Shown here in pieces: positions 1 to 7,013 of a DNA stretch of 13,787 nt. Position numbers and translations under genes: made by a program. The stretch lies in assembly GCA_049601975.1 (NCBI GenBank), contig JBMYRC010000115.1, positions 1 to 13,787 of the forward strand. The letters run 5' to 3'. Position 1 is the first letter of the stretch; the number at the start of each line of letters is the position of its first letter. Source of the DNA: UBA6544 sp049601975. GTDB taxonomy: Bacteria > Pseudomonadota > Alphaproteobacteria > UBA8366. The notes beneath the pieces were generated by a model that had not been told where the DNA came from, searched no databases, and saw only the letters and a program-made list of their open reading frames with translations.

Positions 1-686
1 GGGATCAACCGGTCAATACGGCATTGCTTAAATTCAACGCCCATCGATTGCGCCTTCTCCGCCAAGGTCTTGCCGATCCGACCGGGATCGAGTGCGCGTG
101 CCTGCTCCTTGATCAACACGGCGGCTTCATAATCCGTCGACAGCGCTGGCTCAACCTCGCGCAACGCCTCTCCTTTCACGACCTCGACCGGTACTTGGCG
201 GTCGCGGCGCATCCGCCAGGCCAATTGCGAAAGATCCGCGTCCTCGGCCTTGCGATAGACGTGGACATAAACCGAATCCTTCACCAGATCCTCGCGTCCG
301 GTCCCGGACAGATGATGGCGGTACAGGTCGACCGTTGGGCGGGTCAACGACATCATGGCGTCGGCGATGACATCCAAACCTTCGACCTTGCCCGAACGCA
401 GAAACTTCACCGCCCACGGCAGGAAGGTCGCCGCGTAACTCAATCGCAGCGCAATCGGCCCTTCCGGATCGAGCACCCATTGCGGCACGCTTTTCCAGAG
501 CCCCGGCATCGACTGCGGGACGCAGGCCCATGGCGATAATGACCCCGCATTCCCGTAACTAGCGCCCTCCGCCGGGGGATTTCGGTCAAGTAACGTGACC
601 TTAAAGCCACGTTCCGTTAATGACAGCGCGGTGCAAATTCCAACTATTCCCGCGCCTAATACAGTAATATTTGAATCATTACTCAT
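1..686 (-). CDS. DadA-like FAD-dependent oxidoreductase (D-amino-acid dehydrogenase family), partial
   Basis: The leftward reading frame from an ATG at 684-686 is open for 228 codons to the window edge, so the C-terminal part is missing. The N-terminus shows the FAD-binding Rossmann fingerprint GAGIVG at residues 11-16 and an acidic residue (D34) ending the second beta strand. It is followed by the GNAGSLSP stretch at about residues 45-52, which resembles the DadA family of DAO-fold (PF01266) enzymes. Family members oxidise D-amino acids or related secondary amines to imino acids with FAD, usually at the inner membrane. The substrate cannot be told from this half. The gene lies 26 bp downstream of an EthD-domain gene on the same strand, so the two are probably co-transcribed. 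No strong Shine-Dalgarno is visible; a purine run (GGGAAAG) precedes the ATG. Other DAO-fold amine oxidases are possible. Confidence 0.87.
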   Translation of the reverse strand, partial: MSNDSNITVLGAGIVGICTALSLTERGFKVTLLDRNPPAEGASYGNAGSLSPWACVPQSMPGLWKSVPQWVLDPEGPIALRLSYAATFLPWAVKFLRSGKVEGLDVIADAMMSLTRPTVDLYRHHLSGTGREDLVKDSVYVHVYRKAEDADLSQLAWRMRRDRQVPVEVVKGEALREVEPALSTDYEAAVLIKEQARALDPGRIGKTLAEKAQSMGVEFKQCRIDRLI

Positions 687-770
687 ATATCACTTTCCCT
701 TTGAATAAACATTCATCCAATTATTTCTTTTTCATCAATAATAAACGTTCTTATTTTACCAATAATTAGT
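687..770. other. AT-rich junction between EthD gene and DadA-like gene
   Basis: By my count about a quarter of the bases in 661-770 are G or C, against clearly more than half in the surrounding genes. The stretch covers the first codons of the DadA-like gene, the 26-bp gap and the last codons of the EthD gene. No clear hairpin or promoter pair stands out. It may be a recombination junction or an unstructured translation-initiation region. Confidence 0.5.
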
Positions 771-1045
771 GCGCCATCCGCATAGAGCGCCTTGGCCTCC
801 GGTGACGCGCTCGACGCCTCTAAGTCCTCGAGACTGTCATACCACAGCTCGGCGATGCCATCGACATCGTCAATTTGCGCGGGTATATCGGGGCGGAAAT
901 GCTGGCCGGTAATATGGCTTTGAACGTAGCGGCGAATCCGGGGAACCTTAAGCGCCAAGGGACCGTGGACGTTCTCCCAATGATCGACAAATTCCTCATG
1001 GGTCAGTTCCGGTTTGCGGGTCAAAATCGATACGCGTCTGATCAT
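713..1045 (-). CDS. EthD-domain protein (small dimeric alpha/beta barrel family)
   Basis: This 110-residue protein matches the EthD family (PF07110), ferredoxin-like dimeric alpha+beta proteins of about 100 residues. The typical N-terminal signature is present: a basic strand (ILTRKPELT, residues 7-15), then F19, W23 and HGP at 27-29. Founding EthD is required for ethyl tert-butyl ether degradation by a cytochrome P450 system, but most homologues have no assigned reaction and some are decarboxylase- or dehydratase-like. A GAGG run about 8 bases before the ATG supports this start. The 3' end is AT-rich, unlike the rest of the gene. It sits directly upstream of the DadA-like oxidoreductase and diverges from the ABC transporter genes, which suggests a shared catabolic role. 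That role is inference. Confidence 0.85.
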   Translation of the reverse strand: MIRRVSILTRKPELTHEEFVDHWENVHGPLALKVPRIRRYVQSHITGQHFRPDIPAQIDDVDGIAELWYDSLEDLEASSASPEAKALYADGALIIGKIRTFIIDEKEIIG

Positions 1046-1135
1046 GTGTGGTCCTCGCTTATGGGCTTTCGGTTTCGCGGCTCTTTCAGTAACTATTATG
1101 TCCCGTCGAACCGGCTTCCATGCTAATTGATTTCT
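1046..1135. promoter_or_regulatory. Divergent intergenic region (EthD/DadA-like operon versus ABC transporter)
   Basis: About 90 bp separate two divergent start codons, so promoters for both directions must lie here or inside the gene starts. A TATTAT hexamer at 1094-1099 could be a -10 element for the rightward genes, but I see no good -35 partner. No convincing operator palindrome is visible. Confidence 0.4.
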
Positions 1136-2806
1136 ATGCGGTTATTCTTCCTTGCGCTCGCATTCTGCCTGATGCTGTTGTCCCCGCCTCTGCGGGCGGC
1201 GGAGAAAGAGCTTGTCATCGGGATCAGCCAGTTCCCGTCGAACTTCAATCCGCTCATCAACAGCATGTTGGCCAAGTCCTATATGCTGGCCCTCGCACGG
1301 CGGCCGATCACGGTCTACGACCAGGACTGGAACCTGATCTGCCTGCTTTGCGAAGCGTTGCCCGACCTTGCCGACGGCTCCGCGGTTCACGAGCTCACCG
1401 CTGACGGAAAACTGGGCATCGCCGTGACCTATCGTCTCGACCCAAAGGCAGTGTGGGGCGACGGCACGCCGATCACAACGAAAGACATCCTGTTCACCTG
1501 GGAAGTGGGAAAGCATAAGCTTTCCGGCGTCGGCGATGCGGAGACGTTTCGCCGTATCACCAAGATCGACACCCATGATGACAAGACGTTCACGATGCAC
1601 GTCAACAAGCGGACCTGCGATTACGCGGGGATCAACGGATTCGAGTTGCTGCCCGCCCATATCGATCGCGAAAATTTTGCCGAGCCACGAGAATACCGCA
1701 ATCGCAGCGCCTATGAACGCGACACCACCAATCCCGGCCTTTGGTTTGGCCCCTACCGGGTCAGTGAAGTCGTCTCCGGCGCTCATGTGATTTTCGATCG
1801 CAACCCGCGTTGGTGGGGGAGACAACCCTATTTCGACCGCATCATCGTGAAGGCCATCGGCAATACAGCGGCGATGACGGCGAGCCTACTCTCCGGCGGC
1901 ATCGACTATATCGCGGGCGAATTGGGGCTCTCGGTCGACCAAGCAATGGCGTTCGAGAAACGTGCTGAAGGCCGCTATGAATTCAACTATAAACCGGGCC
2001 TGATTTACGAGCATATCGACGTCAACCTCGACATACCGGCTCTCAAGGACCGTCGGGTACGCCGGGCGCTCCTCCACGCGGTTGACCGCGAAGCCATTAG
2101 CAAGATTTTGTTCGGCGGTCACCAACCCGTCGCACATGGCCAAACCAATCCACTGGATCGTGTCTACAACCCCGAAATCCCAAAATACGCATTTGATCCT
2201 GACAAGGCGAGCGGGCTACTCAACAGTGCCGGATGGACCCGGGAGGGAAGCCGCGATATCCGCCGGAACGCCGATGGCTCTCCGCTACGTTTTGCCTTCA
2301 TGACGACCGCCGGCAACAAGACGCGCGAGCTGATCCAACAGGTTCTGCAGAGCCAATGGCGTAAGGTCGGCATCGACGTTCGAATTCGGAATGAGCCACC
2401 GCGCGTTTATTTTGGCGAGACGGTAACGAAACGAAAGTTCCAGGGCCTGGCCATGTATGCTTGGCTCTCCGCCCCGCGTAACGTCCCGCGCACGACCCTG
2501 CATTCCGAAACCATTCCGACGGACGCCAATGGCTGGTCCGGGCAGAACTATCCCGGATACAGCAATCCTGAACTCGACAAGGTCCTCGACGATGTCGAGG
2601 TCGTTTGCGAACCCAAGCCCAATCAAGCGCTCTGGAACCGCCTACAGACGATCTACTCCAGCGAATTACCGGTCCTGCCGCTGTATTTCCGAGCGACGCC
2701 GTTCATCCTGCCGAAATGGTTGAAGGGTATCCGTCCGACCGGCCATCAATATAGCACAACCTTATGGGTGGAAGACTGGTTCGCCGAAGGGCGGCCCGGT
2801 TCATGA
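1136..2806 (+). CDS. ABC transporter periplasmic substrate-binding protein, family 5 (SBP_bac_5)
   Basis: This encodes a 556-residue extracytoplasmic solute-binding protein of the dipeptide/oligopeptide/nickel class (PF00496), which captures substrate in the periplasm and delivers it to the membrane permeases encoded downstream. A Sec signal peptide is visible: MRLFFLALAF, a hydrophobic core and a probable cut after LRA near residue 21. No lipobox is seen, so it should be soluble. The family motif WGDGTPIT with the following KDILFTWE lies near residues 107-123. ATG at 1136 is preferred because it puts the Arg directly before the core; a TTG at 1127 would add three residues, and an in-frame stop precedes it. 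No strong Shine-Dalgarno precedes either. The stop is 10 bp before the first permease. The ligand is unknown: peptide, opine or another amine-containing compound could all fit. Confidence 0.93.
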   Translation: MRLFFLALAFCLMLLSPPLRAAEKELVIGISQFPSNFNPLINSMLAKSYMLALARRPITVYDQDWNLICLLCEALPDLADGSAVHELTADGKLGIAVTYRLDPKAVWGDGTPITTKDILFTWEVGKHKLSGVGDAETFRRITKIDTHDDKTFTMHVNKRTCDYAGINGFELLPAHIDRENFAEPREYRNRSAYERDTTNPGLWFGPYRVSEVVSGAHVIFDRNPRWWGRQPYFDRIIVKAIGNTAAMTASLLSGGIDYIAGELGLSVDQAMAFEKRAEGRYEFNYKPGLIYEHIDVNLDIPALKDRRVRRALLHAVDREAISKILFGGHQPVAHGQTNPLDRVYNPEIPKYAFDPDKASGLLNSAGWTREGSRDIRRNADGSPLRFAFMTTAGNKTRELIQQVLQSQWRKVGIDVRIRNEPPRVYFGETVTKRKFQGLAMYAWLSAPRNVPRTTLHSETIPTDANGWSGQNYPGYSNPELDKVLDDVEVVCEPKPNQALWNRLQTIYSSELPVLPLYFRATPFILPKWLKGIRPTGHQYSTTLWVEDWFAEGRPGS

Positions 2807-2816
2807 GGGCGCACGG

Positions 2817-3785
2817 ATGATACGCTTTCTCGCGCGCCGCTTATTCGAAGCCATCGCCGTCCTCGCCGTGATGTCCTTCGTCATCTACGGCTTGATCGGC
2901 TTGATGCCAGGTGACCCCATCGACCTGATGATTAACGCCGACCCGAAGCTGACGCCCGACGACGCGGCACGCCTCAAATCGCTCTACGGTCTCGACCGGC
3001 CAATCGTCGAGCGCTATTTCAATTGGTTGAGCGCAGCACTCGGCGGTGACCTTGGATACAGCCGGGTCCACACAAAACCGGTCTTGGAGATTTTGATCCC
3101 GCGCCTCGGCAATACGGTTCTATTGCTTGGGATCAGCCTTCTGCTCTCACTCGTGATCGCGATCCCGCTCGGCGTCTATGCCGCGCTCAAACCGTACTCA
3201 CGGGTCGATTACGCGGTAAATATGCTCTGTTTCGCGGGCATATCTCTACCACCGTTCTGGCTTGCCCTGCTGTTTATTTTGCTTTTCGCGGTGATCCTGG
3301 GATGGCTGCCGGCAGGAGGTATGGAGACCGTCGGTGACGGTAGTATATGGGACCGCATTCAATATATGATTCTCCCGGTCCTCACGTTGACCATTCATTC
3401 CATTGGCGGGTTTACCCGCTTCATGCGCGCCAGTATGCTCCAGACATTACGCCAAGATTATGTCCGCACGGCACGCGCAAAAGGCGTTACAGAAACACGG
3501 GTCGTGATCGGCCACGCGTTGCAAAACGCGCTTACACCGCTGGTCACCGTTGTCGCCCTGAGTTTCGGGGGGCTATTCTCCGGCGCCTTAATCACCGAGA
3601 CAATGTTCGGCTGGCGGGGAATGGGTAAAACGATCTTCGACGCGATCATGGGGAACGACTTCAACCTCGCTCTGGTTGGGCTCTTGTTCGCGACCGGTTT
3701 CACTTTGCTCGGCAATTTCCTGGCGGATATCTGCTACGCATGGCTCGATCCACGCGTAAGCCTGACAGAACAGGACGAGACATGA
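2817..3785 (+). CDS. ABC transporter permease, DppB/OppB type
   Basis: This 322-residue inner-membrane permease belongs to the BPD_transp_1 superfamily, DppB/OppB/GsiC branch. Visible features are an N-terminal membrane segment (about 10-30) followed by PGDP at 31-34, a periplasmic domain with the YGLDRP motif near 57-62, then further membrane segments around 97-125, 132-162, 182-200, 240-262 and 285-308. The cytoplasmic EAA-type loop, which docks onto the ATPase, is DYVRTARAKG at 214-223. A GAGG run lies about 9 bases before the ATG. It overlaps the next permease by an ATGA, which implies translational coupling. The length is normal for the family. Confidence 0.95.
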   Translation: MIRFLARRLFEAIAVLAVMSFVIYGLIGLMPGDPIDLMINADPKLTPDDAARLKSLYGLDRPIVERYFNWLSAALGGDLGYSRVHTKPVLEILIPRLGNTVLLLGISLLLSLVIAIPLGVYAALKPYSRVDYAVNMLCFAGISLPPFWLALLFILLFAVILGWLPAGGMETVGDGSIWDRIQYMILPVLTLTIHSIGGFTRFMRASMLQTLRQDYVRTARAKGVTETRVVIGHALQNALTPLVTVVALSFGGLFSGALITETMFGWRGMGKTIFDAIMGNDFNLALVGLLFATGFTLLGNFLADICYAWLDPRVSLTEQDET

Positions 3786-4699
3786 GCTTCGCCTCCGCTC
3801 CTCTTAGTCAAAGTGTCCGGGCGCGGACCTGGCGGCGGTTTCTGCGCCACAAACTGGCAGTCGTCAGCCTGATCATCCTGCTCGTTCTGTGTGCAATGGC
3901 AGTGGCAGCCCCCTTGATCGAATCTTGGTTCGGTGTCGATGCCTTCACCGCCGACCTTTACCAACGCCTGCAAGGACCATCCTTGGCGCATCCGCTGGGC
4001 ACGGACGAAATCGGGCGCGATCATCTCGCGCGGTTGCTTTATGGCGGACGCATATCTCTGGCGGTCGGCCTCATTGCCGCGTTCTTTTCAGCCATTATAG
4101 GCACGATATTCGGTATCTTAGCGGGATATTTCGGCGGCCGTTTGGATGCCTTACTGATGCGGATGACCGATAGTGTCATCGCTCTCCCCCTCCTGCCCCT
4201 ACTGATCGTCCTCGCGGCCATTGACCTCGAAAAACTAGGACTGCCGGAAGGGATTGCGAATTCGGAGGATACCAGCCTCTATCGGATCGTCATTATTGTT
4301 TCCCTCGTCGGCTGGACCACCGTCGCCCGATTGGTTCGCGCGGAAACATTATCGATGCGGAAACGCGAATTCGTACGCGCCGCCGTTGCTCTGGGTGCCC
4401 GCACGGATCGAATACTCCTGACACACATATTACCGAATGTAGTCTCCCCCATCATCGTCGCGACGACGCTCTCCGTTGGCAACATCATATTGTTCGAATC
4501 CGTGCTCAGCTTCCTGGGTCTTGGCATTCAGCCGCCCGTTGCCAGCTGGGGCAATATGTTGAGCAACGCACAGGACTTAATTTGGTCGACACCGGCGCTG
4601 GCGACCTGGCCGGGATTAATGATTTTTGTCACCGTCATCGCCTTCAACTTCCTTGGTGACGGATTGCAGGATGCCTTAGACCCACGCGCCGGCGATTAG
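3782..4699 (+). CDS. ABC transporter permease, DppC/OppC type
   Basis: This 305-residue permease partners with the DppB-type protein to form the membrane channel. The N-terminal OppC-type region precedes a membrane helix at about 25-47. HPLGTDEIGRD at 70-80 is a family hallmark, and the EAA loop is EFVRAAVALG at 196-205. The C-terminus has the typical NFLGDGLQDALDPR pattern (289-302). The ATG at 3782 overlaps the upstream stop as ATGA and has AGGA six bases before it. An in-frame ATG at 3740 lies inside the upstream gene and would add 14 residues before MSFASAP, which is unlikely. No ATP-binding subunit gene follows; the next gene is unrelated. Confidence 0.94.
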   Translation: MSFASAPLSQSVRARTWRRFLRHKLAVVSLIILLVLCAMAVAAPLIESWFGVDAFTADLYQRLQGPSLAHPLGTDEIGRDHLARLLYGGRISLAVGLIAAFFSAIIGTIFGILAGYFGGRLDALLMRMTDSVIALPLLPLLIVLAAIDLEKLGLPEGIANSEDTSLYRIVIIVSLVGWTTVARLVRAETLSMRKREFVRAAVALGARTDRILLTHILPNVVSPIIVATTLSVGNIILFESVLSFLGLGIQPPVASWGNMLSNAQDLIWSTPALATWPGLMIFVTVIAFNFLGDGLQDALDPRAGD

Positions 4700-4781
4700 C
4701 CCGGAATGAGAGCCACGAGGCGCTATCCCCACTATACTTCGCCTTTCGTTAACACCTCGAGGACAACCTCACCGAGTCGCA

Positions 4782-4811
4782 TTGACTCCAGATACAATTC
4801 CCTCTTAAGCT
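4782..4811 (+). promoter_or_regulatory. Candidate promoter for the Q/N-rich gene
   Basis: TTGACT at 4782-4787 matches a -35 hexamer at five of six positions. It is 18 bp from TAAGCT at 4806-4811, which keeps the T1, A2 and T6 positions of a -10 box. TACAAT at 4793-4798 is an alternative -10 without a good -35. The element lies about 50 bp before the start codon in the 160-bp gap after the permease gene. Confidence 0.35.
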
Positions 4812-4859
4812 CTCATGGCCAGAATTGAACGTTAACGCTCGCTGAATGCGGGGGAAATT

Positions 4860-5414
4860 ATGACTGAAATCGCGGGAGTCGGCGCTGCGAACGCCGGGTT
4901 TATCCGTGCTGCTGTTCAGAATGAAGAGCAGCAGCTCAACCAGCAGCAAGCACAAAACAATCAGGACTCTACTGCCGTTGCCGCGCGACGCGTTGAGCAG
5001 GCTCAAGGTGGCTCAGGCGATAATGGTGTCGGCAATCCGGGTAATCAAAATTTTGACTTCAGTGCTGACGACGTCCAGCAAGAGCAAGTAAACGCCCAGG
5101 TCGATCTCAGCCTGGAACGCGAAGAGAACACCCAAGTCCAACTACAGGACGAAAATCTCAGAGCGAACGACAGTGTCGAAATTTCGTTAAGTAATGCGGC
5201 ACAGCAATCCCAAAACAATATCAATCAGCAGGCTGTCCGAGATGTTGAATCCGCTGAGCGAAGCCAGCAAGTAGGTATAGCCCAAACGGATTCGTTAATC
5301 GCTTCGGATGAGTTCACTCGGGCGCTTGATGACAAGCGAGAGCTTGATGATGCCTCGAACGGGGAATCTCGTGGGGCGCGGGAACTTGGCAGAGTCTTAG
5401 ATACTTTCGCTTAG
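4860..5414 (+). CDS. Gln/Asn-rich acidic protein of unknown function
   Basis: I do not recognise a family. The 184-residue product has 26 Gln and 18 Asn by my count, together about 24 percent. It has 32 acidic residues against 13 basic ones, only one Pro, five Phe and no Cys, His, Trp or Tyr. No signal peptide or membrane segment is visible. The first 18 residues (MTEIAGVGAANAGFIRAA) are more hydrophobic and could be an amphipathic helix. Two Q/N-rich patches (about 20-35 and 114-124) resemble each other and share CAAAACAAT at DNA level. The middle (about 50-70) is Gly/Asn-rich and the tail is charged and probably helical. This pattern suggests disorder or coiled coil rather than an enzyme. 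A strong GGGGGAA run sits just before the ATG and the codon use looks real. The gene is transcribed alone, converging on an ArsR gene. Confidence 0.8.
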   Translation: MTEIAGVGAANAGFIRAAVQNEEQQLNQQQAQNNQDSTAVAARRVEQAQGGSGDNGVGNPGNQNFDFSADDVQQEQVNAQVDLSLEREENTQVQLQDENLRANDSVEISLSNAAQQSQNNINQQAVRDVESAERSQQVGIAQTDSLIASDEFTRALDDKRELDDASNGESRGARELGRVLDTFA

Positions 5415-5434
5415 TATCTGTTAGACAGCTAAGC
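5409..5434. terminator. Hairpin spanning two convergent stop codons
   Basis: GCTTAG (5409-5414) pairs with CTAAGC (5429-5434), and inside it CTGT (5418-5421) pairs with ACAG (5425-5428). This gives a 10-bp stem with a three-base bulge and a three-base loop. The TAG stop of the Q/N-rich gene and the reverse-complement TAG stop of the ArsR gene occupy opposite arms. There is no T tract on either side, so it is not a standard intrinsic terminator, but it could stop or stabilise both convergent messages. Confidence 0.5.
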
Positions 5435-5848
5435 AGCAGTGGATTGAGGTTGTCTCATTGGGGTTGCGTCGCTAAGCCCATGCAGTGCGGTCAATATAAC
5501 TTCGGCATTCGGACCGTTGAGTGAATAATAAATCGTTTGTGCGGAACGTCTTGTTTTGACGATCTTAGCGACTCTTAACCGCGCCAAATGTTGAGAAAGC
5601 GCTGATTGGCTGAGATCGAGTATCTCTTCCATCTCGCCAACGGATTTCTCGCCTTGCAACAGATGACACAGAATAACGAGACGCTTCTCGTTCGCCATCG
5701 CCTTCAACAACGCGCCAGCTTCGTCGACATCGTCGATCAATTTCTGCGCCAATTTTTCGCGACCGGCAGCTCTCAACGCGTATACCCCTTCATTCACTTC
5801 ACTTAGTTCGCGAATAATAAGGTATGAGTCCCTCACACGGTGACACAT
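5429..5848 (-). CDS. ArsR-family winged-helix transcriptional regulator, BigR/SqrR-like
   Basis: The 139-residue frame contains a complete ArsR-type helix-turn-helix (HTH_5): LLKAMANEKRLVIL at about 47-60, SVGEM at 69-73, the recognition helix SQSALSQHLARLR at 80-92, and the wing KTRRSAQTIYYSL at 98-110. The SVGEM segment replaces the ELCVCDL metal site of classical ArsR, so arsenic sensing is unlikely. One cysteine (C61) falls at the position of BigR Cys42, while the second BigR cysteine is absent. The start is uncertain. The ATG has no Shine-Dalgarno, whereas a TTG at codon 25 (5776) has AAGGGG upstream and would give a more usual length of 115. The gene lies 34 bp after the DauA-like gene and may autoregulate the efflux cluster. 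Confidence 0.9.
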   Translation of the reverse strand: MCHRVRDSYLIIRELSEVNEGVYALRAAGREKLAQKLIDDVDEAGALLKAMANEKRLVILCHLLQGEKSVGEMEEILDLSQSALSQHLARLRVAKIVKTRRSAQTIYYSLNGPNAEVILTALHGLSDATPMRQPQSTAA

Positions 5849-5853
5849 CAGAA

Positions 5854-5865
5854 CACGTTAATGTG
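5854..5865. promoter_or_regulatory. Short imperfect palindrome upstream of the ArsR gene
   Basis: CACGTTAATGTG reads as CAC-n-TTAA-n-GTG on both strands with one mismatched pair, and sits in the 34-bp gap just before the ArsR ATG. ArsR regulators often bind AT-centred palindromes at their own promoters, so this may be an operator, but 12 bp is short enough to occur by chance. Confidence 0.25.
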
Positions 5866-5882
5866 ATGGAATAAGTCCGAAT

Positions 5883-7004
5883 TTATACAAAGCGGCGTGG
5901 GGTCAGATCAGCTTCCGATACCCCGGCCTCCAGGAACTCCGAGGGAAGGTTGCCATCGACGATCAAGCTCGCGGTAGCCACCCCCATCGCCGGTGATGTT
6001 TCGATCCCATATCCGCCTTGACCCGCGAGCCAGAAAAAACCTTCCGCATCCGGTGCAAAACCGACAACCGGTGTTTTATCGGATGCAAATGTCCTCAGGC
6101 CAGCCCGGCTATGAGAAATCCGCCCGACCCGCATCGTCGTCATTCGCTCAATCGCATCCGCAATCAACGCAATATCGAGTTCTTCCGGTTGCGCATCCGA
6201 TGCCTCAACTGGCGTCTCGTCGGCAGGCGACGCCAGAACCTTCCCGGCGTCCGGTTTGAAATACCAATTCTCGTCTGCGTCGATCACCAGTGGCCAGGCA
6301 TCAATCGCCACGTCGCTCGGCGGATCGAACAAGATTACCGTCCGGCGTTTTGGCGTCAAACCGACGGTCCCGACACCGGCACGCTCGGCCACGACATCTG
6401 CCCAAGACCCCGCTGCATTCACGACGACCGGTGCTTCAAATCCACCCGCTGGCGTCTCAACCCGCCAAACGCCATCTTGTCGTGTCAAACCCGTGACTTC
6501 CGCATTCGTGATAATGTCGCCACCGCGCGACCGCGTCCCCCGCAAGAATCCGCCATGCAAAGCATGCACATCCATATCGGTCGATTCCGGCTCAAGGACG
6601 GCACTGTCGAAGGCCTCGGCACGTAAGACCGGTACGATGCCGCGCGCTCCCGCAACATCCAATTCCGATACCGGACAATTCTCTTCCGCCGCCATTGCCA
6701 CGAAGGCATCAATGACCGGGCGTTGAGCATCCGTCGCCACAAACATCGCGCCGCGCGGTGTCAGGATCGGCGCATCCGTAAACCCCTCCGGAGGGGAGAC
6801 AAGAAAATCCTTACTGAGCCGTACCAAGGCACGGATTGGACCGTTGCCATATAGCTCGGTAAATTGCGCAGCGGAACGTCCCGTACTGTGATAGCCGGGT
6901 TGGTCTTCCATTTCGAGCAACGCGACTGAACCATGCAGTGCCAGCCTATACGCGGCCGATGCTCCGGCAATCCCCCCGCCTATGATGATAAAATCGTATC
7001 GCAT
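5883..7004 (-). CDS. D-arginine dehydrogenase (DauA)-like FAD-dependent amine oxidoreductase
   Basis: This 373-residue DAO-fold flavoenzyme aligns end to end, with a constant one-residue offset, with my recollection of Pseudomonas aeruginosa D-arginine dehydrogenase (375 residues). Shared features are the FAD fingerprint GGGIAG (9-14), E31 ending the second strand, QPGYHSTGRSAA (35-46), PVLR (125-128), NAAGSWAD (196-203), YFKPDAG (248-254), QPEELDIA (272-279), GLRTF (302-306) and GQGGYGI (328-334). The residues I recall as binding the substrate carboxylate and backbone are kept: Y52, R221, Y248 and R304. Three other active-site positions differ: His48 is Q47, Glu87 (the guanidinium contact) is A86, and Gln336 is E335. 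The reaction is probably oxidative deamination of a D-amino acid or similar amine, but D-arginine is unlikely to be the substrate. The gene starts 9 bp after the RND pump stop. Confidence 0.9.
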   Translation of the reverse strand: MRYDFIIIGGGIAGASAAYRLALHGSVALLEMEDQPGYHSTGRSAAQFTELYGNGPIRALVRLSKDFLVSPPEGFTDAPILTPRGAMFVATDAQRPVIDAFVAMAAEENCPVSELDVAGARGIVPVLRAEAFDSAVLEPESTDMDVHALHGGFLRGTRSRGGDIITNAEVTGLTRQDGVWRVETPAGGFEAPVVVNAAGSWADVVAERAGVGTVGLTPKRRTVILFDPPSDVAIDAWPLVIDADENWYFKPDAGKVLASPADETPVEASDAQPEELDIALIADAIERMTTMRVGRISHSRAGLRTFASDKTPVVGFAPDAEGFFWLAGQGGYGIETSPAMGVATASLIVDGNLPSEFLEAGVSEADLTPRRFV

Positions 7005-7013
7005 CGCCCGACT

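Noticed and set aside
24..539. 171-codon plus-strand frame at the left edge
   Set aside because: The minus strand here encodes the N-terminal half of a DadA-like oxidoreductase with a clear FAD-binding motif, so the plus-strand frame is a shadow.
1142..1825. 227-codon minus-strand frame opposite the substrate-binding protein gene
   Set aside because: It is a shadow of a complete SBP_bac_5 gene, with no recognisable domain and no ribosome-binding site of note.
4716..4748. Possible terminator hairpin after the DppC-type gene (CGAGGCG with CGCCTTTCG)
   Set aside because: The stem needs a bulge, the loop is about 17 bases and no T tract follows, so it is too weak to annotate.
4749..5006. Minus-strand frame overlapping the start of the Q/N-rich gene
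   Set aside because: It has no good ribosome-binding site and runs antisense to a gene with a strong one; the product shows no recognisable domain.
4860..5414. Curli- or prion-like repeat protein
   Set aside because: No regular CsgA-type repeat or secretion signal is seen, and the many charged residues argue against a classical prion-like domain.
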